From assembly GCA_000824825.2 (NCBI GenBank), contig LM655207.1:30760-94759 (forward strand): DNA of 64,000 nucleotides. The letters are read 5' to 3'. Under the pieces are notes generated by a model, which saw only the letters and a list, made by a program, of their open reading frames with translations, did no database searches and had not been told where the DNA came from. Of the stretch, positions 17,489-28,037 are shown in pieces. The translations under genes and the position numbers were made by a program. Origin of the DNA: Mesorhizobium sp. ORS 3324. Its GTDB lineage: Bacteria > Pseudomonadota > Alphaproteobacteria > Rhizobiales > Rhizobiaceae. The stretch's first letter is position 1. Each line of letters begins with the position of its first letter.

Positions 17489-17930
17489 GAGCACCGATGC
17501 CCGGGATGCTGCGCAACAAACGAGCCCGTTGGTCGCTCTTCGCGAGCGCTTCGAACGCCTGATCGAGTTGCTTGATCCGATGATCGATCGAGCGCAGTTC
17601 ATCGACCACGTCATGAACGAGTTTCCGCATCCTGGCGGTTAGGATCGTGCAATCCGGCACGTTCTTGCACAGCCACAGGTTCAGCGTTGGCCGACCCTTC
17701 GCGATGACGATGCCGCGGTCGAACAGCACACCTCGCAGCTGATTGATCAGTGCTGTCCGCGTGCCAACGTCTGCACGTCGAGTGACACATCGGCATTGAT
17801 CGGTACGAAACGCATGGTGAGCCGCGTTGCCGCTCCGGTAATAGCCTCGACGTCACGATCGTCGTTCTTGTGCGACTTGACGTAGGGTTTGACATACTCA
17901 GGCGGAGCAAACCGAACGTCCTGTCCACTT
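17489..17930 (-). pseudogene. IS110/IS1111-family transposase remnant
   Basis: Reading the minus strand, one frame gives PPEYVKPYVKSHKNDDRDVE followed by AITGAATRLTMRFVPIN (about 17925-17800), which is the DEDD-domain region of IS1111-type transposases. After a frame change, LRSIDHRIKQLDQAFEALAK and LLRSIPGIGAL (17600-17490) represent the later coiled-coil and the start of the transposase_20 domain. Both ends are missing and the frame is interrupted, so the gene is dead. Confidence 0.75.
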
Positions 17931-18259
17931 ATGACGAACTGACGCGCAATAAGTATCGCCAGTCCAATGGTGGGAGGCGAAGAGTTGCGTGGTAGTTCGT
18001 TAGACCCCGGCGCGTTGCTCGGTCAGCGCACTGACCGCGAACCGATAAGCCAAATCGGCCATACCCGATTTGGAGCGTTATCAGCCGATGCATTTTCCAA
18101 CAAGAAACGTTCGGATGAAGTCTCTACCTGCGTTGTCTAACGCCTTAGGGACCTCTACACTACCCCATTCCGACTCGCTGTTCTTGCAACAGAGATGTCG
18201 GGCGTGACCTCATTTGCGAGGCACTCCGGCCTCTTTTCAGTCTGGGATGTAAATTTCGG
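17931..18259. other. Intergenic, probable promoter of large NTPase gene
   Basis: 329 bp between the IS remnant and the large STAND gene. No coding frame has family features. It should contain the promoter of the downstream gene, but I could not pick a convincing -35/-10 pair. Confidence 0.4.
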
Positions 18260-21200
18260 GTGGGAGTGGAAAAAGTTGATCTCATTCGAGCATCGCTCGA
18301 CGGACATGCCTTTCATCATGCTTGGGCAGCCCGCAGTGCGTTAGAGCTCCTCCCCACGACGACCGACCTGCAACTGATTTCGATCGAAGGTTTCCCGAAG
18401 GACGATGAGGGCTTAAGCCCTTCGGACGCCTCAGACGAGGTGGCAGACTTGGTGCGGTTTCGAGGTGGAAGAACCTCTAAAACCGCATCGCGCATTGAAA
18501 TCGTTCAGTTCAAGTACTCGATCGCGAAGGCTGCGGAGCCTATGCGAGCGGTGGCAGCGGGCAAAGCCGTCAAGAAGTTCGCCGCCGCATTCGAGGATTA
18601 TGTCAAGGAACTTGGGTTCGATCGCGCGGCTCAGATCGTACGGTTCGAACTTGTGACGAACCGTCCCGTCGCATCAGAACTGACCGACGGCCTTGTTGGG
18701 CTGCAACAAGGTAACACGCTGGACGGAGCCGCTAGAGATCAGGCCGACACTATCGCGACAGCCTGTGGCCTCGGTGGTCGGGAGCTTCGCGCCTTCGCGA
18801 CGATGCTTTCGGTTTCGGGTGGAAGGGGCACTTTGCGCGGTTCTACCGGCGGCCTCGCGAAGGCAATTGCCAGCTGGAGTTCTTCGTCGGATGCTCTGGC
18901 GCGTACACGGCTTATCGCTCTTCAAAGGCTGATAACGGATAAGGCAGGCAGCGGCGGCCAATTCAACAACGCCGTTACTCGCGTCGATGTCCTGGGTGCG
19001 CTGGAAATAGCCGACGAGCGGGAGTTGTTCCCAGCAGAGGCTGCGTTTCCGCCCGTCGAAAGACTCATCGCGCGTGACGCCAATAACGAGCTGCTGAAAA
19101 CGGTCGAGGGCCTGGTCAGCCCTCTCCTCGTTCACGGTGTTGGCGGTATGGGCAAGACAGTATTGATGCAATCTCTCGCCGACCGCCTTGCCGAGTCGAA
19201 TTTAGTGGCCCTGTTCGACGGATTTGGTGCCGGTCGCTGGAGGGATCCGGCTGATGGGCGGCATCTGCCACAACGAGCTTTGCTCCAACTCATTAACCAA
19301 ATTGCGGCCAAAGGGCTATGCGATCTTCTGCTGCCCGGTGGCACTGTTGAAGACCTTCTCAGAGCTTTCCGCAAACGGCTTGAGCAAGCAGTAGCGTCAC
19401 TGCGAGACCAGGGGTTTGCGGGTACAATCGTGCTTCTACTCGACGCGATCGATCACTCGGCGATGCAAGCGCAAGCGACACAAACGCAGTCGTTTGCAGC
19501 GTTGTTGTTGGAAAGTTTTTCGATCTCACCAATCGAAGGTGTGCGACTGGTAGGTTCGTGCCGCACTGAGCGCTTGGCGCTGACCAAGGGGCAAGTGGAG
19601 TGCGAACTGTATGAGGTTCCGCCCTTCAGTAACGCAGAAACACATGCGCTGGTTCTCGCGAACTATCCAAACGTCACTTCGACCGACGCGGCAGCGGCAT
19701 ACGCACGATCTAACGGCAATCCGCGTATCCTTAGCATGGTGCTCAGGCAAGGACCACCATTTGAGCTGTTTCGAGCGGGGCCGGAACCTTCACTTACTGA
19801 AGCGTTGGACGAACTGATCGCAGAGCAAGTTCAAGCGGCACGAAGGACTGCCAAATCGTTGGGGGCGACAGAGGCCCAGATCGATGCAGTGCTAACTGGT
19901 CTGTCGCTTCTCCCGCCGCCGGTTCCTATCGAAGAACTGGCTGCCGCCCAAGGCGTACAGGCTGCGGCAATCCAGAGCTTTGTGGCGGACTTGTTCCCGC
20001 TGATTGAGCAGACGCCGTATGGACTGATCTTCCGCGACGAGCCTACTGAAACATTTGTTCGCAGGCGAGCCGATCAAGACGCGGCATCGCAGGAGGAAGT
20101 GCTTCGTCGCCTAGATGATCGTCAGGAGGTAAGCAACTACGCCGCTAGAGCTTTGCCCGCGGTTTTGCGGGAACTGGGCAGAAAGGCGGAGCTATTCGTA
20201 CTTGCGTTCATCGATCGACTTCCGGCGACCGCGACAAGCGGCGTTGCGCAGCGTGCGATACGCCTCGCTAGGCTCGAGGCGGCGTTGCATGTAGCTGGCA
20301 GAGAAGGCGAAACCGATAAGCTAATGGCACTGACGCTGGAGCTGGCTCGCATATCCGAAGGTTACGGTCGATCGGACAGGTACATCCGCGATAATCCAGA
20401 TTTGATAGCCATCGCTGCCGATCCGGAAGCGCTTCGGCGATTATTTGAAGATCGTGGCAACTGGCCCGGCGCTCGCCACGCATCATTGGCCGTCGCAAAC
20501 CTCATGGAAGGCGATAACGACGAGGCCTGGCGAAATGCGAGGCGTTCTCTGGAATGGCATGATTGGCGCGTACGTCAAACTGACGGGGGAAAGCAAACGT
20601 TGCCAAACGCACGTCAGCTCGATGTCTACGGGCCGGCGTGGGTCGCGGTCGCGCTTGGCCGCCAGAGGATCGTGGGCGAATGGCTACTGCGTTGGGAGCC
20701 TTCCGCAGGATTTGCCTACGCGGTCGAAATCGTGCGTTTGCTCGAAGAGCACGCCTATATCTCTGACAGAGCCGCCAAGCGCCGAGATCGACTTTACCAA
20801 GAGCTTGGAAGGATCAAACAGCCTGCGACGATCTTCCTGCTGGCAGTGCTCACACGGTCGCGCAGGTTGTCCTCAGGGCTACGGAATCATTTGGTTTCTA
20901 AGCTGGTCAATGCGACTGACATAGCAAATGTAAACACCCAAACAGAGGATCGCGACGGGCTAGAAAGCCTGACTCAGGCTTTCGTCGATGTTGCCGTGCG
21001 AGAGCTGCTTGCTGGAAGAAAGGCGGCTGCCGCTTCGCTCATTGATCGGGCGAGTCTGATCCGCCCGAGGATTTATGTCTTCGACGGAATTGGTAGATCA
21101 TGGGGCGAGATGAGCCGGTGGCTGTTGGGTGGCCTAGTGCGAGCAACAGCTCGCGGGCACGACATAAGCATCATGGACGTGGCGCCTGTCGAAATCGACA

Positions 21201-24200
21201 ACCTGGTGCGACGCAAGACCGATCGGAAGATGCCGGTCAAGTACATGCTCGCCGTCAAGGAAGGACTGAAAGTTCCACCGCCCTCGAAGCGGCGACGACC
21301 GGATCGAAAACGCGCGATAGATAGGGAGGGACTTCAGCGCTTTATCGATTTGCGAATCTCCCCCATCCTCAAAGTGCTGGCTGGCGCGCAAGAAGACCTG
21401 CGCCAAAATCGGCCTGATGCAGCTGTAAAGCGGCTGCTCGATGCCTGCGACAACGAGCTCAACAAGCTTGAGAGCTATCCCTATCGAGACAATCGAGGCT
21501 TTGCTAACCGACTAACAAGCCGGATCGCTAGTCAAATCGCGAACGCGATGGACATCATCGACCCGGCGACTGCTGCACGTGTCTGCACATATTTCGAAGC
21601 GTCAAAGTACCACCATTTGCCCGATGAGAGCCGGATCGTTTGGATGCTTGCGTCTCATGTGGCAGGCGCTTCTGCAGCCCTGAAGTTGGCATCTGCGATA
21701 GGCGACAAGCTAGCTGCCGAAACCAGTGTTGATACGCGGATTGGGCGACAGGCCACACTGGCCCACGCGGTGTGGCCGGCATCCACAGCTGAAGCCAGGA
21801 GCTACTTCATGGCGGGCTTACAACTCGCCGACAGTTTCAGTTCCGACGATATCGACGAGACATATGGACTGCTTGCGCTCGCCGAGGCTTACCGAGGCCC
21901 ACGTCTGACGCCGCAAACAGTGCACGACTTTCAGCGGCTCTGCGAAATGCAGATGACCGGCGATGCCGATCGCTACGATTGGCGCGCCCACAGCTTTGCG
22001 CTGGCGCGAATTGGCGGACTGGAGGGGTTGGCGATTGCATGTCGCCTGCTCGACCGGAATCGTGGGGGTCTGAGATACGATCATCTTGAGCTCTGCGCAG
22101 CGCTCGCAGAAGCAGAGAAACTATCCCCGGAGTTGGCCGCCGTTCTGATAGGCGTGCAAAGTTACAAGGATTGGCTAGCGTTTCGCATCACGGACTATCT
22201 TGGGCGGATCCTGCCAACACTTGATGGGCCACGCCAGGCAACGGTACTAGGCTATGCCGCTTGTGAAGTTGATCGCGTCTACGCCGCAAGCATACCGTCA
22301 GAGATCGCAAATGGGCTTAGGGCGTTCGCCGTTCAGTATCTGTCCGAACAGAGTCCGCTGCGTCTGAGATTTGAGCAGCTCGCCGTCGAGGAAAATCACG
22401 CGCCAGACGGTGAAAGCAAACGCGGACTCCTGGATATTGTTTTCGAAAGCGATCAATCCGAGGAAGAACGGAATCTGATCGAGGCAATTGTGGCTGAGGC
22501 CGACATTGCAAGCTCAGCAGGAATTGATGCGGCCGTCGCCAGGCTTCCAGAAAAGCGCAAGGTAGGACGTCCAACTGCACGACTTCTGAAGCGGCTCGGC
22601 GAACGGGCGGCGCTACCAGATCAGCAAATTCGGTTCCTCGATGCTGTCGAGCAGGCGCTGTTGATAGGCGTTGAGGACAAGCTTTTAGCTTTGGATGGTA
22701 TCTTGCCGGAATGGATGCACGCATCCGCTGCTATTCAAGATCATGTCGTCGGCTGGGCGAGAAGGCTTTGCGCTCGACACGCTCGTGATTTGGCCAAGAG
22801 TGGATGGGGTGGCTCTCATTGGCAGAACCGACTCATCGCCATCTGCGATGGCGCCGTCACAAGCGGAGAGATAGCCGCTCTCGTCCTGAAGCATTTGGAC
22901 GGACAGCTGGAAGGGATGGATCGCAAATCCTGGCTTGGACTTGCCCGCCAGCTTGCTCCATCTGCCTCGTCCCAGTCGTTGGGTGATGGACTGAGCCGCT
23001 ATGTTCGCATAGCGGCAAAAGCGATTCCAGACGAGGTTGCGGACGGCCCGTGGTCGACTGGCTTCGAGGTGTCCGACGATCAGGCCGCCGTGGTTGCAGG
23101 CGTGATATGGTCCCAGCTGGGTAGCCCAAACGCTCGCACCCGCTGGCGGGCTGCCCACGCAGTGAGACGAAGTGTCGAGTTGAATCAGCCCGAGGTCATG
23201 AAATGCCTTATGGGCCGCATCCATTCAATGGACGCCGGGGCCTTTCAGGATCGCTCGACTAACTTCTTTTTCCTGAATGCTAAGCTGTGGCTATTGTTAG
23301 CAATGGCTCGAATAGCGCTCGACCAACCGGATCGGGTTGTTACTTATCGCCAGATGCTGGAGGAGATTGCCTTCTCGACGGACTTGCCACATGTACTCAT
23401 GCGAGAACTTGCGAAACGCACTCTATCATCAATCTCCATTTGCTTGCCCAAGACCGACGGCGAGGCGCTGAGAAAACGATGTAAGCTCGTCAATGCTCAC
23501 GCTTTCAAGCCTGAGCGAAGGGACCACTACTACGGCGCCGACTTCTACGGCAAGGTCCCGGACGGTTACACCAAGCGCGAGCCTGAGTTCCATTTCGAGT
23601 ACGATTTCGGGAAATACCGGCTGGTTGGATTGGCGGGAATATTTGGCTCGAACCAATATGAGACCGGTGACAAGGTTGCCGCCTGGGTCCATCGATGGTC
23701 CCCCGGCGCGACAAACATGTGGTCAGGGCACGACGAGAATTTTGACGAATGGTCCGGAGGCCGAAAGCCTATCTTGGAAGGTTGGAACGGTCACCTCGCC
23801 TGGCACGGTCTATTTCTTGCTGCCGGCGAGATGCTGCTTACCCACCGCATCGTTACGACGGAATGGGATAAGCACCCATGGAAAACCTGGTTGAGCAATG
23901 AACTTCTGTCGCGCGAAGACGGACGCTGGCTCGCCGATGACACCAGTCTGACGCCCGTGGAGATTGGATTGGAGCTGACCGGCTTAAGAGACCTGCCGGT
24001 ACCAGCGCGATCGATCGAACTTTTGCCACTGGCAAATCTGGACCTTCCTTACCCGGAATGGTTTGTGGTCGACGGTATGTGGGATGCCAAAGATGGCTTT
24101 GATGTCACAGTCTCTTCGGCCCTTGTGCCAGAAGCCGATGTCAGCGACGCGGTGTTAACACTGGCATTACTGAGCCAGTTTGACGTTTGGTTGCCCAAGA

Positions 24201-24787
24201 GACGGCACGAAGATCGATTCCATGTCGAGATGCGGCCCTTTCAAGCATGGCTTGATGAGGTCGAACGGGCTCGCGAGAGTGGCATCGACCAGTCCGATCC
24301 ATATGGAATCCGAGCAGTTCGCGACGATGTCGTCCCGGTACCCGATCTGGTGCGAGAAGCTGCCCTTTCTTCGCTTTCGCCATACCACCGTATCTGGTCA
24401 GACGGCGCCGGAGCAAAATTCAGAACGGAGGCTTGGGGCCGCGTGAGCGGTAGAGGCCGGGACGAGAGCGAGATTCGTGGACGAAGAGCCGTCGCGCATC
24501 GCTCGCTCGTCCAGCAGGCATGCGCGTCGGTCGGTGGCAGCTTGGTAATTTTGATCTTTACTCGTCGCTACATGGAGGGAAAGCATGGGGATGCCGCTTT
24601 TCCCTCCCGGTGGCTCTTGGTCGTGATAGGACCTGACGGAAAGCCGCAGCCGGTGGTCCGAATTCCGACAGCTGTGCGCCGCGCGGTGAGGGCCATGGCT
24701 GAACATCCCCGACCAGAGTTCAAACGGGCGCTAAAGGTTGTGCGATCCGCCCGCAGGGCCAACACTAGGTCCCGCGGAAAGATCTAG
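18260..24787 (+). CDS. Nuclease-like STAND NTPase, 2175 aa (Avs-like)
   Basis: 2175 residues, the largest gene here. Residues 1-170 resemble the PD-(D/E)xK nuclease domains (DUF4297/Cap4 type) that begin many STAND defence proteins: a DGHAFHHAWAAR motif (about 14-25), IEGFPKDDE (about 42-50), EVADLVRF (about 59-66) and a Gln-x-Lys in IVQFKYS (about 80-86). A P-loop NTPase follows: Walker A in GVGGMGKTVLMQ (about 293-304) and Walker B in TIVLLLDAIDHS (about 388-399). The remaining about 1500 residues are helical-repeat-like, then a Trp/Tyr-rich segment (about 1755-1900), typical of a ligand-sensing half. This is the layout of Avs-type phage sensors; the specific family is not recognised. Start GTG at 18260 or 18266. 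It is convergent with the next gene, 48 bp away. Confidence 0.75.
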   Translation: MGVEKVDLIRASLDGHAFHHAWAARSALELLPTTTDLQLISIEGFPKDDEGLSPSDASDEVADLVRFRGGRTSKTASRIEIVQFKYSIAKAAEPMRAVAAGKAVKKFAAAFEDYVKELGFDRAAQIVRFELVTNRPVASELTDGLVGLQQGNTLDGAARDQADTIATACGLGGRELRAFATMLSVSGGRGTLRGSTGGLAKAIASWSSSSDALARTRLIALQRLITDKAGSGGQFNNAVTRVDVLGALEIADERELFPAEAAFPPVERLIARDANNELLKTVEGLVSPLLVHGVGGMGKTVLMQSLADRLAESNLVALFDGFGAGRWRDPADGRHLPQRALLQLINQIAAKGLCDLLLPGGTVEDLLRAFRKRLEQAVASLRDQGFAGTIVLLLDAIDHSAMQAQATQTQSFAALLLESFSISPIEGVRLVGSCRTERLALTKGQVECELYEVPPFSNAETHALVLANYPNVTSTDAAAAYARSNGNPRILSMVLRQGPPFELFRAGPEPSLTEALDELIAEQVQAARRTAKSLGATEAQIDAVLTGLSLLPPPVPIEELAAAQGVQAAAIQSFVADLFPLIEQTPYGLIFRDEPTETFVRRRADQDAASQEEVLRRLDDRQEVSNYAARALPAVLRELGRKAELFVLAFIDRLPATATSGVAQRAIRLARLEAALHVAGREGETDKLMALTLELARISEGYGRSDRYIRDNPDLIAIAADPEALRRLFEDRGNWPGARHASLAVANLMEGDNDEAWRNARRSLEWHDWRVRQTDGGKQTLPNARQLDVYGPAWVAVALGRQRIVGEWLLRWEPSAGFAYAVEIVRLLEEHAYISDRAAKRRDRLYQELGRIKQPATIFLLAVLTRSRRLSSGLRNHLVSKLVNATDIANVNTQTEDRDGLESLTQAFVDVAVRELLAGRKAAAASLIDRASLIRPRIYVFDGIGRSWGEMSRWLLGGLVRATARGHDISIMDVAPVEIDNLVRRKTDRKMPVKYMLAVKEGLKVPPPSKRRRPDRKRAIDREGLQRFIDLRISPILKVLAGAQEDLRQNRPDAAVKRLLDACDNELNKLESYPYRDNRGFANRLTSRIASQIANAMDIIDPATAARVCTYFEASKYHHLPDESRIVWMLASHVAGASAALKLASAIGDKLAAETSVDTRIGRQATLAHAVWPASTAEARSYFMAGLQLADSFSSDDIDETYGLLALAEAYRGPRLTPQTVHDFQRLCEMQMTGDADRYDWRAHSFALARIGGLEGLAIACRLLDRNRGGLRYDHLELCAALAEAEKLSPELAAVLIGVQSYKDWLAFRITDYLGRILPTLDGPRQATVLGYAACEVDRVYAASIPSEIANGLRAFAVQYLSEQSPLRLRFEQLAVEENHAPDGESKRGLLDIVFESDQSEEERNLIEAIVAEADIASSAGIDAAVARLPEKRKVGRPTARLLKRLGERAALPDQQIRFLDAVEQALLIGVEDKLLALDGILPEWMHASAAIQDHVVGWARRLCARHARDLAKSGWGGSHWQNRLIAICDGAVTSGEIAALVLKHLDGQLEGMDRKSWLGLARQLAPSASSQSLGDGLSRYVRIAAKAIPDEVADGPWSTGFEVSDDQAAVVAGVIWSQLGSPNARTRWRAAHAVRRSVELNQPEVMKCLMGRIHSMDAGAFQDRSTNFFFLNAKLWLLLAMARIALDQPDRVVTYRQMLEEIAFSTDLPHVLMRELAKRTLSSISICLPKTDGEALRKRCKLVNAHAFKPERRDHYYGADFYGKVPDGYTKREPEFHFEYDFGKYRLVGLAGIFGSNQYETGDKVAAWVHRWSPGATNMWSGHDENFDEWSGGRKPILEGWNGHLAWHGLFLAAGEMLLTHRIVTTEWDKHPWKTWLSNELLSREDGRWLADDTSLTPVEIGLELTGLRDLPVPARSIELLPLANLDLPYPEWFVVDGMWDAKDGFDVTVSSALVPEADVSDAVLTLALLSQFDVWLPKRRHEDRFHVEMRPFQAWLDEVERARESGIDQSDPYGIRAVRDDVVPVPDLVREAALSSLSPYHRIWSDGAGAKFRTEAWGRVSGRGRDESEIRGRRAVAHRSLVQQACASVGGSLVILIFTRRYMEGKHGDAAFPSRWLLVVIGPDGKPQPVVRIPTAVRRAVRAMAEHPRPEFKRALKVVRSARRANTRSRGKI

Positions 24788-24835
24788 GCCCGCCGGAAGC
24801 AGGGCAAAGCTGGTCCCAAGATTCCGTCGAAGTGC

Positions 24836-27310
24836 TCAAAAATCCAAATCCAGACCTTTTGCATTAGGAAAAATTCTGAAGATTTCGCCAGCGTCGCGGA
24901 CGGCTTCTCTACCGAAGCGGCGCACGAGTTCGTCCAAATGGCGCTGCGGCTCCGGGCGTTCTGGTGCAGACTCAATGATTTTCCACACAAGCTTCCCGAC
25001 GTTGCCGCCTGTCTCGTGCTTAATCAGTACCTTGAGCAGCCGTTCGCGCCGCGCGATCTCTCCTGGTGTCGTATTGCTGCGGACGGGCGATCCGGCATAG
25101 TAGATAAGTTGGGTTCTCGTTTCGTCATCCGCGCTCGAGGCAAGCTTCATCGCCATGGCCTCGAGTTCGGGCGGCGCTGGATCGGGGTGGGTATAAAGCA
25201 TTCCCTCGATCGCGCCTGCTGCGACACGCGAATGCTGCGATGAAAGCTCGGCATAGCGCAACAACGGACCCGCCAAAATCACTGGGTTCACGATGGGCGA
25301 TGTCTGTATTTGCATGCCTTTAATGATCTCAGCTGCAGGCCGACGCGGCTCATTACCCTGAATCAGGCCAACCAGCCGATCGGAGGCTTCCGCTGTGGCC
25401 AGCACGCCGAGAGCGTCCCAATAGAATTCGTCCGGGATGTCTGCCCATCGAGTGCGCAGCTCATCCTGCAAATTCCCGCAAGGCTCCGCCGCCAGCCTCA
25501 CGATCAGAAGCGTGGCACGCAAAGAGGGTTCCACGACGCGACTCAGCATTGCATCGGCTGCATCCCGGATCGCCGCCGCAACGTCGCTTGCATTGTCATA
25601 TTGACCGATTGACCAAAGCCGTCTGACAACAAAACTGGCCATCGCCGCACTGTCGAGCTCGACGCCGGCAAGGAAGCGTGCGGCCGCGGCGGAAGCAGCA
25701 AAGGAAACTACGCTGAAGGCGCCCTGTACTCTGCTTTGCACTGCCCAAGACGCCTCGAGTGCCGGCCCAGGCGATAGCTCGGCAGCTCGATAAAGCAGAC
25801 TGCGTCCCACGCCGGAGCTCGTCTTGTCTTGGCTCCCCGCAAGATCAATGATTTCCGACAACATTCCCTCAGGAGCGTCTTGGACGGACCGCTCGATCGC
25901 CGTCGCGAATTGCGAAACCCACCGGCCGGGGACGTCACCACGCCAATATTTGTCCCGCCAGTCGTCCGCGTCTTCACCCTTCATCAACGGCAGCACAATG
26001 TCAAAGCGGGTTCGGCCCGGCAGAGTGACTTCGTTGATCATCGCGCCGAGCGTGCTTGCGGCGAGCATGACGTTAGATTTGTTCCACAATTTCACTGCTT
26101 GCCGAAGGCGGCCGGCGACAAGCTCCGGCGACTGAAGCTCGAGAATTGCCATCGCGGCCGCTTCGAGGCGGCCGCTCTGGCCTTGCGGCGCAGCATCGAG
26201 CAGCGCGCCAAGAGCCGCGTCGGCACCGTCTCCTAGCTCGGTCATCGCGATGGAGAGTGCCGCCGCTCCCATGAATATCGGGTCAGAGCGACCAGCATCG
26301 AGGTTTCGAGTTATCGTCTCTTGCGTAAGCCTTCGGGCCAACAGGAGTTCTGCTAGATCATCCGAGTCCAGACGCAGGGACCCGTTCTGAAGGATCAGTC
26401 GATCACGATCGACCAAGGTTTGGAGAGACTTGGTAAGTTGGCGATCATCCACAGCTGGTATCCAACCGTCGGTCGAGTGCCGAAGCTGATCACCAAGCCA
26501 CGAGAGCACCCGGTCAGAGGTAATCGTGCCGATGCCGGCAGACCGTAGTTCTCGCTCAACCTCCAGGCGGTGGGCTTCCAGAATGCTGAGCCTCGTTATG
26601 ATCGAAGGCGCTTTTGCTCTCAGCCTTGCAAAGAGGGCGATCAGAGACGGACTTTTCAATCTTGCCCCGCGATGTTGATCGCGGGAGACGCCGTAGGCTT
26701 TGTACACCTCCGCCGCCGCTTCGGGATCGAGATCCGCGAGCAAGAAGCTCCAAGAATCGTCGTTCGTATTCTCCGGTCTAAATAAAGTCGCCGTGAACCC
26801 GGGAAGTAGGCTGTGGAGACGTTTCCATGCTTCCTGCCTGGCTGTGAGGACAAGCCTCACTGATGCCTTGCGGGTCATGTTGAGCGCGGATTCCAGCCAC
26901 TGTGGGAGCGTTTCGAGCACACTGGCGCGCACTCGATCGAGCCCGTCGACGATAAGAAGCCTGTTGCCGGCATCCAGCCACGCCCACACCGATTGATCGA
27001 TCTCGGACTGTGACACGCCGCGGAGAGGCCGCGCGGTGAGTAGCCCAGCGATTGTATCGATGGGATTGCGGTCAGACGGGGCGATCTGTTCAGCAGGTAT
27101 TAGTAGTGTTGCGAGGCCATCCGGCGCGGAGGCTAGGAGCCGCGCCGACCAACTGGTCTTGCCCTGCCCCGAACCACCAACAGCTACGAAGGTGCGTTGA
27201 GGGTCAAGGAGGAAATCGGCGAAAGCACAGTCGAGCGCGCTTCGTGCGACGTATCGGTCCGGTGTGTACCGGCCGCTGGCAGCGAGATTTTCAAGCTGCT
27301 CCTGCCGCAT
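24836..27310 (-). CDS. STAND/NACHT-like NTPase, 824 aa
   Basis: 824 residues. Walker A is VGGSGQGKTSW (about 44-54) and Walker B NRLLIVDGLDRV (about 116-127), followed by a sensor-type Arg in LVLTARQEAW (about 154-163). This is a STAND-class NTPase, with helical-repeat-like sequence from about 330 to the end. It lacks an obvious effector domain of its own. The upstream gene on the same strand encodes an Mrr-like nuclease, which is likely the effector. ATG 27310 is the first ATG in frame, although the frame is open for another 30 codons. It converges on the 2175-aa gene, so the two systems share a 48-bp terminator region. Confidence 0.75.
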   Translation of the reverse strand: MRQEQLENLAASGRYTPDRYVARSALDCAFADFLLDPQRTFVAVGGSGQGKTSWSARLLASAPDGLATLLIPAEQIAPSDRNPIDTIAGLLTARPLRGVSQSEIDQSVWAWLDAGNRLLIVDGLDRVRASVLETLPQWLESALNMTRKASVRLVLTARQEAWKRLHSLLPGFTATLFRPENTNDDSWSFLLADLDPEAAAEVYKAYGVSRDQHRGARLKSPSLIALFARLRAKAPSIITRLSILEAHRLEVERELRSAGIGTITSDRVLSWLGDQLRHSTDGWIPAVDDRQLTKSLQTLVDRDRLILQNGSLRLDSDDLAELLLARRLTQETITRNLDAGRSDPIFMGAAALSIAMTELGDGADAALGALLDAAPQGQSGRLEAAAMAILELQSPELVAGRLRQAVKLWNKSNVMLAASTLGAMINEVTLPGRTRFDIVLPLMKGEDADDWRDKYWRGDVPGRWVSQFATAIERSVQDAPEGMLSEIIDLAGSQDKTSSGVGRSLLYRAAELSPGPALEASWAVQSRVQGAFSVVSFAASAAAARFLAGVELDSAAMASFVVRRLWSIGQYDNASDVAAAIRDAADAMLSRVVEPSLRATLLIVRLAAEPCGNLQDELRTRWADIPDEFYWDALGVLATAEASDRLVGLIQGNEPRRPAAEIIKGMQIQTSPIVNPVILAGPLLRYAELSSQHSRVAAGAIEGMLYTHPDPAPPELEAMAMKLASSADDETRTQLIYYAGSPVRSNTTPGEIARRERLLKVLIKHETGGNVGKLVWKIIESAPERPEPQRHLDELVRRFGREAVRDAGEIFRIFPNAKGLDLDF

Positions 27311-27410
27311 CTCGCTGAGAAGTTGATTGATGTCGCTGACAGACGCCTGAGTTGGTCCATCGTCCGGTGAGCGGAAAAATAGGCGCCGCAGATGAGGAAA
27401 TCTCGCTAGA

Positions 27411-28037
27411 TCACTTTATCGCCTCTGGCCCGACGTGCTGCAGTACAAGGCCCGCCGCGATGTCGATAGCGTAAGCCAGTTCGGCATCGTTGAGAGCGGC
27501 ATCGCGGTGAGGTTGAAGCGACACAATGTTGGCTCTTGCCCTATCAACGAAGGTCGGTAGCTCGGCCCGCATTAGGCTTCTCGTGTCTGGGCTCTCAACC
27601 AAAGCACGTGCCCGCTCGGTTAATCCCGATGCTGTCCATATTTCATATCGCGTACCAGCGGCGGGGATCAGTTGGGGCTCGCGCACGGCGTAGAGGGCAA
27701 AGCGGAGGATCTCCGTCATTAGGCTCTCGCGACCGACCTTGTCGGCTTTGCGCTTGCACTGGACCACGCCGGTTACGACACTCCGCCGCAGTAGAACGTC
27801 GCGCCCCTTGTCAGCACCGGTGCGCAGCAGGGAGACTGCGTCATAGAATGTCGAACTTCCTGCTTTCTCACGCAGGATCAGATACGCGAGAATTTCAAAG
27901 TGGCGGTCGTCGAGCTCAAGCAGTGGCAATGCGGGGGATCGGGCCACAATATGAGTCAGCCCGGTGCCCCCGGTCTCAGAGCTAAGCGCAGCCTCGCTCG
28001 GAACGTACTCGCTTGCTGAAGCGGCTAAATCGTCCAT
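27411..28037 (-). CDS. Mrr-like restriction endonuclease fold protein
   Basis: 208 residues. The core TGADKGRDVLLRR (about 73-85) then GVVQCKRK (about 90-97) gives the GxDxGxD...QxK pattern of Mrr-type nucleases: Asp80, Gln93 and Lys95 are the likely active-site residues. Before it, DDRHFEILAYLILREK (about 43-58) is the FE-type helix that precedes the fold in this group. It is upstream of and in the same direction as the 824-aa NTPase, 100 bp apart, suggesting a two-gene NTPase/nuclease defence unit. DNA or RNA specificity is unknown. Confidence 0.75.
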   Translation of the reverse strand: MDDLAASASEYVPSEAALSSETGGTGLTHIVARSPALPLLELDDRHFEILAYLILREKAGSSTFYDAVSLLRTGADKGRDVLLRRSVVTGVVQCKRKADKVGRESLMTEILRFALYAVREPQLIPAAGTRYEIWTASGLTERARALVESPDTRSLMRAELPTFVDRARANIVSLQPHRDAALNDAELAYAIDIAAGLVLQHVGPEAIK

